Of a DNA stretch of 11,715 bases, positions 1 to 6,707 are shown in pieces; position 1 is the stretch's first letter, and each line of letters starts with the position of its first letter. The stretch lies in the NCBI GenBank assembly GCA_009775225.1, contig VSPE01000054.1:1-11715 (forward strand), read 5' to 3'. The notes under the pieces were generated by a model that was not told the DNA's origin, did not search any database, and saw only the letters and a program-made list of their open reading frames with translations. This DNA comes from Muribaculaceae bacterium (lineage in GTDB: Bacteria > Bacteroidota > Bacteroidia > Bacteroidales > Muribaculaceae). The translations under genes were made by a program, and so were the position numbers.

Positions 1-6
1 AACGGG

Positions 7-35
7 AATCAAGGCGTCAGCCTTGATTTTTTATT
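7..35 (+). terminator. Rho-independent terminator of the upstream gene
   Basis: A perfect 9-bp stem (AATCAAGGC at 7-15 pairing with GCCTTGATT at 20-28) closes a four-base loop and runs into a T-rich tract (TTTTTT A TT, counting the last stem bases). It would end transcription of a plus-strand gene lying before the window. By established Bacteroidetes gene order that gene is often a small DUF4295 protein after rpmB-rpmG, but none of it is visible here. The stem implies that ftsY needs its own promoter. Confidence 0.9.
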
Positions 36-66
36 CTGCCGGTGTAAAAATCTCAGGATTTTTATC

Positions 67-74
67 TAAATTTG
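67..74 (+). promoter_or_regulatory. Probable -7 promoter element for ftsY
   Basis: TAAATTTG matches the Bacteroidetes sigma-ABfr -7 consensus TAnnTTTG at every fixed position. Transcription would begin a few bases downstream, leaving a leader of about 25 bases before the ftsY ATG. No convincing -33 TTTG lies 19-21 bases upstream, so the call rests on the -7 box and on its place between a terminator and a gene start. No Shine-Dalgarno sequence is evident; the leader is A-rich, as is usual in this phylum. Confidence 0.55.
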
Positions 75-104
75 TAGTCAAATTATAAAACAGGATACAA
101 TTCA

Positions 105-1064
105 ATGGGATTTTTTGATTTCTTCAGCAAAGACCGCAAGCAAAACCTCGACAAGGGACTCGAGAAGACCAAAGAAGGCGTACTCGGCAAGCTCCGACGC
201 GTCTTTACCGGCCGTCGCACTATCGACGATGACTTCCTCGATGAACTCGAGGAAGTGTTTATCACCAGCGATGTCGGCGCAGAGACAACCCTTAAAATCA
301 TAGACCGCATACAAGCTCGTGTACAGCGAGACAAATATGTCGACATGGATGAGCTTAACGAGCTTCTTTGTCAGGAAATCAGCGAACTGCTGGCTGAGAG
401 CGACCACGCATCATCCTCTATATCGTTTAACCCGCCTGCCGGAAAGAAACCGTATGTAATTATGGTTGTAGGCGTAAACGGTGTTGGAAAGACGACCACA
501 ATCGGCAAACTTGCCTATCATTATAAAGCAGCGGGCAACAAAGTGATGCTCGGTGCTGCCGACACTTTCCGTGCCGCCGCCGTTGAGCAGCTTGACGAAT
601 GGGGGCACCGTGCCGGAGTGCCTGTGGTCAAGCAGCAGCTTGGCTCTGATGCCGCCGCAGTAGCTTTCGACACCTTGTCGTCGGCAGTGGCTAATGGCAT
701 GGACGTGGTGATTATCGACACTGCCGGACGCCTTCACAACAAGAAGGGCCTTATGGATGAGCTGTCGAAAATCAAACGTGTAATGGAAAAAGTTGTACCC
801 GGCGCACCCCACGAAGTCCTGCTCGTGCTCGACGGCTCCACCGGTCAGAACGCGTTCGAGCAGGCACGACAGTTCTCGGCTGCAACCCAGGTTACCGATT
901 TGGCTGTCACAAAGCTCGACGGCACAGCCCGTGGCGGCGTTGTGATAGGCATCAGTGACCAATTCAAGATACCCGTGAAATACATCGGCATAGGCGAAGG
1001 CATAGAGGACCTTCAGCTCTTTGACAAACGAGCCTTTGTCGAGTCGCTATTTGGTAAGAAATAA
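105..1064 (+). CDS. ftsY: Signal recognition particle receptor FtsY
   Basis: FtsY is the membrane-associated GTPase that docks the SRP-ribosome complex (Ffh plus 4.5S RNA) at the SecYEG translocon. The 319-residue protein starts with a short amphipathic stretch (FFDFFSKDRK..., residues 3-35), then the helical N domain, then the NG GTPase domain. Visible motifs are the P-loop GVNGVGKT (123-130), DTFRAAA (153-159), DTAGR (205-209), TKLDG (269-273) and the closing GIGEGIEDL (295-303). The long acidic A domain of Escherichia coli FtsY is absent, which is usual outside enterobacteria. The ATG at 105 fits both the family's N terminus and the short leader after the promoter motif. Its stop codon overlaps the rimO start by one base, so the two are probably translated from one message. 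Identification is secure. Confidence 0.98.
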   Translation: MGFFDFFSKDRKQNLDKGLEKTKEGVLGKLRRVFTGRRTIDDDFLDELEEVFITSDVGAETTLKIIDRIQARVQRDKYVDMDELNELLCQEISELLAESDHASSSISFNPPAGKKPYVIMVVGVNGVGKTTTIGKLAYHYKAAGNKVMLGAADTFRAAAVEQLDEWGHRAGVPVVKQQLGSDAAAVAFDTLSSAVANGMDVVIIDTAGRLHNKKGLMDELSKIKRVMEKVVPGAPHEVLLVLDGSTGQNAFEQARQFSAATQVTDLAVTKLDGTARGGVVIGISDQFKIPVKYIGIGEGIEDLQLFDKRAFVESLFGKK

Positions 1065-2353
1065 TGATTTCGATACTTAGTCTTGGCTGTTCTAAAAATC
1101 TTGTAGACAGCGAGCGCCTTGCGCGCCGCTTTGCCGATGCTGGCCTTGAGGTGCGTTTCACCGACTCTCTCGAAGCCGACGGCTCGCAGTATATAATCAA
1201 TACCTGCGGTTTTATAGGAGATGCCAAAGAAGAGTCTATCGGCCTGTTGCTCGAAGCCATAGAGCTGCGCAAGCAGGGTGGTATAAGTGGCGTATACGGC
1301 ATGGGCTGCCTCACCGAGCGCTATCGCGCAGAGCTTAAAGAAGAGATGCCCGAGCTTGATGGGATTTACGGCAAATTCGACTGGGGGGGTCTTGTAGACG
1401 GCCTTGCATCCAAGACGCCCGTCACACGCCCGTGGCAAAGGTCGCTGTCTACCGCACCGCACTATACATACCTGAAGATTTCGGAAGGTTGCAATAGATT
1501 CTGTGCATTCTGTGCCATACCCCTTATCACCGGGCGCCACCATTCACGTCCTGTAGATGAAATTCTCGAGGAAGTACGCGAGCTTGTCGCAAAAGGAGTG
1601 CGCGAATACAATATCATAGCACAGGATTTGTCATCTTACGGGCGAGACCTCGAGGGTGGTGTTTCGCGCCTTGCCGAGCTGCTCGAACTAATGGCTGCTG
1701 TCGAAGGCGTAGAGATGATACGCCTGCATTATGCGTATCCGTCGGACTTCCCCTTCGATATACTTCCTGTAATGGAGGCACATTCCAATATATGCAAGTA
1801 TCTCGACATCGCACTCCAGCATATCGATAACAAGGTGCTCGACAACATGCGTCGCCACATCGATGCAGACGCCACACGCGCACTTCTGGCCCGCATACGG
1901 CACGAAGTGCCCGGCATACATATACGCACGACCATGATGGTCGGCTTCCCCGGGGAGGATGACGAAGCCTTCAACCGCCTTGTCGAATTTGTTGAGGAGC
2001 AGCGTTTCGAACGACTCGGAGCCTTCGCTTATTGTGAGGAAGAAGGTACCTTTGCAGCCAACAATCTGCCTGACATTGTGCCGGAAGATGTGAAAAAACA
2101 ACGCCTCGACCGCCTGATGGAAGTTCAGCAGGATATCGCCTTTGATACGGCGTCTGCAAAAATAGGCAGTACACTGCGTGTGATTATCGACGAGTACGAC
2201 GGCGAGCGTTACATCGGTCGCACGGAATACGATTCACCGGAAGTAGATTGCTGTGTATTTATCGACAGCTCCCGTCCCCTGACTACAGGCAATATCTACA
2301 ATGTCGAGATAACCGATGCCGAAGGCTTTGACCTGATTGGACATGTTTCATAA
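1064..2353 (+). CDS. rimO: Ribosomal protein S12 methylthiotransferase RimO
   Basis: RimO is a radical-SAM enzyme with two [4Fe-4S] clusters that adds a methylthio group to the beta-carbon of a conserved aspartate in ribosomal protein S12. The 429-residue protein has the three expected parts. The N-terminal UPF0004 domain contributes three cluster cysteines (C9 in SLGCSKN, C48 in NTCGF, C82 in GMGCL). The radical-SAM domain carries CxxxCxxC (C143, C147, C150 in EGCNRFCAFCAIP) followed by the GRHHSRP segment. A C-terminal TRAM-like domain (about 365-429, with the YIGRTEYDSPEVD stretch) binds substrate. The N-terminal SLGCSKNLVDSE is typical of RimO rather than the tRNA-modifying MiaB. The ATG shares its A with the ftsY stop codon, which supports both the start choice and co-transcription. 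The ftsY-rimO neighbourhood is familiar in Bacteroidales. Confidence 0.97.
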   Translation: MISILSLGCSKNLVDSERLARRFADAGLEVRFTDSLEADGSQYIINTCGFIGDAKEESIGLLLEAIELRKQGGISGVYGMGCLTERYRAELKEEMPELDGIYGKFDWGGLVDGLASKTPVTRPWQRSLSTAPHYTYLKISEGCNRFCAFCAIPLITGRHHSRPVDEILEEVRELVAKGVREYNIIAQDLSSYGRDLEGGVSRLAELLELMAAVEGVEMIRLHYAYPSDFPFDILPVMEAHSNICKYLDIALQHIDNKVLDNMRRHIDADATRALLARIRHEVPGIHIRTTMMVGFPGEDDEAFNRLVEFVEEQRFERLGAFAYCEEEGTFAANNLPDIVPEDVKKQRLDRLMEVQQDIAFDTASAKIGSTLRVIIDEYDGERYIGRTEYDSPEVDCCVFIDSSRPLTTGNIYNVEITDAEGFDLIGHVS

Positions 2354-2373
2354 AAATACGTATCCGAACTGCC

Positions 2374-3315
2374 GTGCAAAGTTTTTTTCTCTGCCGTCTG
2401 CCATTCAGCGATACTATAAGCAGACATGAGCTGACATCCTCCACGCCCGAAGAGCTTTCTTTCGGAGAAATTACCGTGCATCCGTGGCCCGGACTGAAGT
2501 TTGACGGTAAAATGGAGGTATGTCCGGAGTCTACGCCCGAGACTATCTACAAATCGGATATTAAATCGCTTGTGGCGGAACTGCGTGCAAATGGCGGAAA
2601 AACAGTTGTATGCCGTCAGATTTGCGGTACATTCGGCCGTTTCGAGCCGGAAGCAATGGCGTGCGAATATTTTGCTCTGTTCCCTGAAATGTTCTGTTTT
2701 CTCTTCTGTCATCCGCTTGCCGGCTGCTGGATGGGCGCTTCTCCCGAGCTTCTGCTCACAGCTAAAGCGGGGGCAGGACATGCAAAGACACGTGCGCTTG
2801 CCGGCACCCGCAAACGCAGTGAAGGAGGGGAGTGGAGCGCAAAGAACCTTGCCGAGCACCGCATGGTAACTGACGATATGTGCCGGCGCATCGAAGAGCT
2901 GATTCTCGAGCCTCGCCTCGGCCAACAGTACAACTTTGCATACGGAAACATTGAACACCTCTGCACTCCAATCGAAATAAGAGGAGACCTCGATGGCGTG
3001 TCATTGCACAGGCTCATCAGAGCCATACACCCGACGCCTGCTGTCGGGGGCTATCCTCGCGAGAAGGCGCTTTCCGATATTGACGCAATAGAACATTGGC
3101 CCCGTAATTGTTATGGCGGCCACATAAGTGTAAGGCATGGCTCAGAAACCATTGTATATGTAGCTCTCAGATGCGTGCATTTCGATGCTGTAAAGTGGGC
3201 GGTCTATACAGGTAGCGGCATCACTCCTGATTCTGATGCCACTGACGAATGGCTTGAGACCGAGGCCAAAGCAGCTCCGCTACTCTCTATCCTCTCTCAT
3301 TATTCATCCCGATGA
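2374..3315 (+). CDS. menF: Isochorismate synthase (chorismate-binding enzyme)
   Basis: This is a member of the chorismate-binding family, most likely the isochorismate synthase that opens menaquinone synthesis. Family landmarks are a lysine in the KTVVCR segment (K76, at the place of the general base), GASPELLL (121-128), TRALAGTR (139-146), AEH (160-162), HPTPAVGG (219-226), E240 and the closing GSGI...EWLETEAK (280-299). LAGT and HPTPAVGG favour isochorismate or salicylate-type enzymes over anthranilate synthase component I. Only a GTG at 2374 is available as a standard start: the frame is open upstream only to the TGA at 2329, and the next in-frame ATG (2512) would cut away conserved sequence such as FFLCRLP. 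At 313 residues it is shorter than E. coli MenF, mainly at the N terminus. It follows rimO by 20 bases and overlaps the next gene by four (ATGA). No menD, menB or other men gene is nearby, so the symbol rests on the family match alone. Confidence 0.83.
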   Translation: MQSFFLCRLPFSDTISRHELTSSTPEELSFGEITVHPWPGLKFDGKMEVCPESTPETIYKSDIKSLVAELRANGGKTVVCRQICGTFGRFEPEAMACEYFALFPEMFCFLFCHPLAGCWMGASPELLLTAKAGAGHAKTRALAGTRKRSEGGEWSAKNLAEHRMVTDDMCRRIEELILEPRLGQQYNFAYGNIEHLCTPIEIRGDLDGVSLHRLIRAIHPTPAVGGYPREKALSDIDAIEHWPRNCYGGHISVRHGSETIVYVALRCVHFDAVKWAVYTGSGITPDSDATDEWLETEAKAAPLLSILSHYSSR

Positions 3316-4736
3316 ACGACACTCCCTCTCGAAATCTCATTACCATAATCGGGCTTGCCACGGCTACGCTCATAGCCTTGTCGGCACTGCCTTTAAGTAA
3401 GCTTACCGGAAATATCCTCAAAGACTTCGACCTTTTTGAAGATTTGTTTCCGGCAGAATACACTGTAGTGTTTGAAGCCGATGTTGTAGCACCCAACCCT
3501 GAACTCAGCCAATTTCTTGTAGAAACGACTGCAAAAAAAGACACCGAGATATCTTCCGGCTGTGAAGGTGCCGAAGAAACAGAGGCAGTGCCGTCGGCGA
3601 CAGAGTCATCTTCACAATATCCCGTAAGTTCATCTCAGAATTATACCGTCATTGCGGGCGACATCGAAAACTACGGAGAGAGTAATTCGTTGGCGAAATT
3701 ACGGACAGCGCTTTCGCAATCCTCTTCAAAACAGGTAAGAATAGCTGTTGCCGGCGATTCTTTCATCGAAGGCGACATTCTCACACAAGACCTTCGCGAG
3801 CTCTTCCAAAACCGCTATGGAGGCTCCGGCGTTGGGTTTATGTCCATGCACAGCGATTTTCCGGGCTTCCGCAAGACTGTACGGCAGACCGACAAGGGCT
3901 GGACAATGCGTGACATCCGCACCATGCGCGGTTCCGACACAATACGTGCGCTCAGCGGAGACTATGCAATCTCCAACGGAAAAGCATCCACAACATTCAA
4001 GGGGGTAGACCGGAGTGAACACACGTCGCAGTGGACGCGTTCGTCGGCCATGTTTATTGCTCCGAATGGCAGTAGCGTGCGCCTCGGTATCGACGGCTTC
4101 TCGCAAGATTTCGCACTTCCTGCGAGCCGCGAAGTACAGAGTGTGGCATTAAACGGAGCCACATCCAAATTCCGTATAGAAACGAGCACGCCGGGTATTA
4201 TCGCTCTTGGTGCATTTCTCGACAGCGATGCGGGAGTGCAGGTAGACTGTATGTCGGTTCGCGGCAATACGGGCATAAATCATCGCAAGCTCAACAGCTC
4301 GTTAACAGCGTCGATGCGTGCGAATATCGACTACGACCTTATAATAATGGAGTACGGCGTAAACGCGCTCTCTGCGAAACAATCCGACTATACGGTTTAC
4401 ATGCAGGCGCTTACAGCTTCGGTCAATCGGATAAAGGAAGTATACCCCAACGCCGACATTATCCTTATGGGAATTGCTGACCGAGGCCATAAAGAGGGTG
4501 GCGCAGTGCGCTCCCTGCGTACATGCGACGCTATGGTCAAGGCTCAGCGCGAAGCAGCTCGCCGATGCGGCATCCATTTCTGGGACACCCGTGCGGCAAT
4601 GGGTGGTGCCGACGCATGCGCCGACTGGCGGAAACGAAGTCTGATGAATGCCGACTACACCCACCTTAATCACAAGGGTGGCGGAGAACTGGCCCGTCTT
4701 CTTTTTGACGCCATAACGAAAGTGCTCGATGAGTAG
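3312..4736 (+). CDS. SGNH/GDSL-family hydrolase, N-terminally membrane anchored
   Basis: This is a 474-residue protein of the SGNH/GDSL hydrolase fold. Residues about 9-28 form one hydrophobic helix, either a membrane anchor or an uncleaved signal. A low-complexity Ser/Glu/Thr-rich stretch (about 72-112) separates it from the catalytic domain. Catalytic blocks seen are GDSF with nucleophile S150 (148-151), RGNTG (317-321) at the block II position, YGVNA with N351 as oxyanion residue (348-352), and D448-x-x-H451 in DYTHLNHKGG. All four blocks are present in order, so the enzyme should be active. Family members remove or transfer acyl groups, often acetyl groups on glycans; the substrate here cannot be read from the sequence. 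The ATG overlaps the previous stop (ATGA), and the gene overlaps the next one, a second SGNH protein, by eight bases. No MBOAT acyltransferase is visible. The fold assignment is good; the substrate is unknown. Confidence 0.8.
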   Translation: MNDTPSRNLITIIGLATATLIALSALPLSKLTGNILKDFDLFEDLFPAEYTVVFEADVVAPNPELSQFLVETTAKKDTEISSGCEGAEETEAVPSATESSSQYPVSSSQNYTVIAGDIENYGESNSLAKLRTALSQSSSKQVRIAVAGDSFIEGDILTQDLRELFQNRYGGSGVGFMSMHSDFPGFRKTVRQTDKGWTMRDIRTMRGSDTIRALSGDYAISNGKASTTFKGVDRSEHTSQWTRSSAMFIAPNGSSVRLGIDGFSQDFALPASREVQSVALNGATSKFRIETSTPGIIALGAFLDSDAGVQVDCMSVRGNTGINHRKLNSSLTASMRANIDYDLIIMEYGVNALSAKQSDYTVYMQALTASVNRIKEVYPNADIILMGIADRGHKEGGAVRSLRTCDAMVKAQREAARRCGIHFWDTRAAMGGADACADWRKRSLMNADYTHLNHKGGGELARLLFDAITKVLDE

Positions 4737-6006
4737 ACTTTGCCTCGCGACGTCACTACTGCTGCTATTATGCCTGTTTTCCTGTGTGCATGTCTGCGCA
4801 CAGGACGACAGCCAGCTTGAGCTGCGACTTAATCCCGCCATAGACACTTGCAGCACGGATACCGCTTTTTCGTCATATCCATTCCTGAAAACAGAATATA
4901 ACCGGATATCCTTAAATGGAGCCGATTGGAGCGAGTTTATGGAGCGGTTCGATGCCGCGGCCCGAGGAGAGCGACTTTTCTCGATTGTATATTTGGGAGA
5001 TTCGCATGTTCAGGCCGATTTCAATGTGGCCGAGATGCGCAGATATATGTCGGACTATATTCCGCTCGCAGGTCGCGGGCTCATCATACCTTTCAAACTT
5101 GCTGCGACAAACCAGCCTCTCGACTATACGTTGCGCACAACAGCTCCATACGTCACGTCAAAACTCATGAAGCAGCCGTGGCCGGCTGCGATGCCCTTTA
5201 CGGGGATAGGACTGCAACCAGAAGCTGCCACATTCTCGCTCGACATATCATGCTGCACGCCCTTCAGCCGGCTGCGCATACTTCATAAAAACAACGCGTC
5301 GGCAGTAACCGGCATTTACGACGAGGAGGGTGGGGCGATAAACTTCAGAACCGACAGCACAGGCATATTTCTCGACAATAAGACAACGAGTGTTCGGCTC
5401 GCGCTCGACGGTGACAAAAAGGCGGTGATAGGAGGTGTCGAACTAATGGCCGACAGTGTAGGACTTGTAATACATTCAATAGGTAACAACGGTGCCACTT
5501 ACTCATCGTACGGTCTTATAGAAGGGTTCGGCAGCCAGCTTGCAGCACTTGTGCCGGATATGATAGTAATAGATTTGGGCACGAACGAGGCGTTCGGCAG
5601 TAAAAGCCAAAAGAACATTGAGAATGACATCGACAACCTTTTATTTACATTAAGACGCCACAATCCCGATGCCGGAATTATGCTTGTGTCGCCACCGGAG
5701 TGCTTCAAGAAATCCACACGGCGCTATAAAGACAAGAAAGGCAGATGGAGACGAAAGAGCATAAAAGTGGTGAATATAAAAGTCCACGCGATAGCCGGAA
5801 TTATCACAGAATATGCAGAGAAACACGGCATAGCCTGCTACAACCGCAATATCCTTGCCGGCGGAGAAGGTGCCGCTAAAAAGATGCAGGAGGCATCGCT
5901 GCTCGGGCGCGACGGCGTACATTACACACTGAACGGCTATGTACTGTGGGGCCGACTTACCGCCATGGCATTGATAGAGACTCTGTCGGCAAAAAAATAT
6001 GACTGA
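4729..6006 (+). CDS. Secreted SGNH/GDSL-family hydrolase
   Basis: This 425-residue protein carries a clear N-terminal signal peptide: charged MSR, a Leu-rich core (about 6-18) and a likely signal peptidase I cut after VCA (residues 22-24). A lipoprotein route through C19 is less likely because LFSC fits the lipobox poorly. The SGNH blocks are GDSHVQ with nucleophile S92 (90-95), GNNGA (252-256), LGTNEAFG with N286 (283-290) and D395-G-V-H398. A very basic insertion (about 326-346, SPPECFKK...RWRRK) lies between blocks III and V, possibly for binding an anionic polymer; that is inference. It resembles the preceding gene in block layout but is strongly diverged, so this is an old duplication or two separate recruitments. 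The eight-base overlap ATGAGTAG suggests translational coupling. The periplasm is the expected location. The two enzymes could act in sequence on the same acylated cell-envelope glycan. Confidence 0.83.
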   Translation: MSRLCLATSLLLLLCLFSCVHVCAQDDSQLELRLNPAIDTCSTDTAFSSYPFLKTEYNRISLNGADWSEFMERFDAAARGERLFSIVYLGDSHVQADFNVAEMRRYMSDYIPLAGRGLIIPFKLAATNQPLDYTLRTTAPYVTSKLMKQPWPAAMPFTGIGLQPEAATFSLDISCCTPFSRLRILHKNNASAVTGIYDEEGGAINFRTDSTGIFLDNKTTSVRLALDGDKKAVIGGVELMADSVGLVIHSIGNNGATYSSYGLIEGFGSQLAALVPDMIVIDLGTNEAFGSKSQKNIENDIDNLLFTLRRHNPDAGIMLVSPPECFKKSTRRYKDKKGRWRRKSIKVVNIKVHAIAGIITEYAEKHGIACYNRNILAGGEGAAKKMQEASLLGRDGVHYTLNGYVLWGRLTAMALIETLSAKKYD

Positions 6007-6030
6007 CCGCAAAAAAATTTCACAAAAATC

Positions 6031-6063
6031 TTTGCAAGAATAGGTGTATTGTTATTAACTTCG
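6031..6063 (+). promoter_or_regulatory. Candidate Bacteroidetes promoter before the second operon
   Basis: TTTG at 6031-6034 stands 21 bases before TAACTTCG at 6056-6063, close to the Bacteroidetes pattern TTTG-N19-21-TAnnTTTG with one mismatch in the -7 box. It sits in the only sizeable gap between 105 and 9506 and points at the gene at 6119. The start of transcription would be near 6070, giving a leader of roughly 50 bases. This is a motif match only. Confidence 0.5.
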
Positions 6064-6075
6064 CGAAAGAAAAAG

Positions 6076-6090
6076 CGCCGGTTGCCGGTG
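6076..6090 (+). other. Small GC-rich hairpin in the leader of the 6119 gene
   Basis: CGCCGG (6076-6081) pairs with CCGGTG (6085-6090) across a three-base loop, with one G-U pair. There is no T-tract after it, so it is not a standard terminator. It falls just after the predicted start of transcription, so it could protect the 5' end of the message or mark the trailing edge of the previous transcript. It is short enough to be chance. Confidence 0.35.
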
Positions 6091-6118
6091 ACAGAATAAT
6101 GAACCTACATATATAATT

Positions 6119-6673
6119 ATGATATTCAACTTTCGAATAGTTTCTGATGAAGTAGACAACTTCAAGCGCGAGATTGAGATAGACGCAACCGCCACTTTTC
6201 TGGACCTCAAAAAGGCCATCTGTTCTTGTGTGGGATACGATGCCACACAGATGAGTTCTTTCTTTCTCTGCGACCGCAACTGGGAGAAAGAAAAAGAAAT
6301 CACATTCGAGGATATGGGTGCCGACGACGACCAGGACGTATGGCTGATGGACGAATCCGTGCTCGCCGACTTCATCGAAGATGAAGGTCAGAAGCTCCTT
6401 TATGTATTCGACTACATCACCGAGCGTATGTTCTTCATTGAAATGACAGAGCTTATGACCGGCCGCAGCCTTAAAGACCCTCTGTGCACCCTGTCGCTCG
6501 GCACACCGCCTCCCGAGACTATCGATATCGACGAGTTCGATGCTAAAGTCGATGCAAAGCACGCTACAGCGACAGCCTCTACCGACCTTGACGAGGATTT
6601 CTATGGCGCAGACAGCTATAACGACGACGAATTTGATACCCAAGGCTTCGATGAAATGACTTTCGAGGACTGA
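6119..6673 (+). CDS. pRiA4b ORF-3-like family protein (IS1096 passenger TnpR-like)
   Basis: The first two thirds (residues 1 to about 125) match the PRiA4_ORF3-like pattern as I know it from Bacteroidetes: FRIVSDEVDNF at the start, ATFLDLKKAI, the SSFFLCD and NWEKEKEI segments, and the QKLLYVFDYITERMFFIE core. The molecular function of this family is not established. Some members are annotated as passengers of IS1096 or of plasmids, but this one sits in a normal-looking chromosomal operon with the local high GC content and no transposase nearby. The last 50 or so residues (from ETIDIDEFD) are a strongly acidic, probably disordered tail rich in Asp and Glu. No signal peptide or membrane segment is seen, so it is presumably cytoplasmic. 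It begins a probable operon, with cardiolipin synthase 34 bases downstream. The family call is by recollection of the pattern, not by search. Confidence 0.78.
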   Translation: MIFNFRIVSDEVDNFKREIEIDATATFLDLKKAICSCVGYDATQMSSFFLCDRNWEKEKEITFEDMGADDDQDVWLMDESVLADFIEDEGQKLLYVFDYITERMFFIEMTELMTGRSLKDPLCTLSLGTPPPETIDIDEFDAKVDAKHATATASTDLDEDFYGADSYNDDEFDTQGFDEMTFED

Positions 6674-6707
6674 CGGTACTTTCGGTCGCAAACTCCAAAG
6701 CCACACA

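Noticed and set aside
411..962. Long minus-strand frame opposite ftsY, and similar ones opposite rimO, menF and the SGNH genes
   Set aside because: They lie wholly over strongly supported genes, have no family motifs, and result from the high-GC codon use of the real strand.
4746..4785. Lipoprotein signal at C19 of the second SGNH protein
   Set aside because: LFSC has phenylalanine where a small residue is normal, and a good signal peptidase I site (VCA) follows directly.
5999..6043. A 14-codon frame (MTDRKKISQKSLQE) overlapping the end of the second SGNH gene
   Set aside because: Very short, no recognisable content, and it overlaps the -33 part of a candidate promoter; open by chance.
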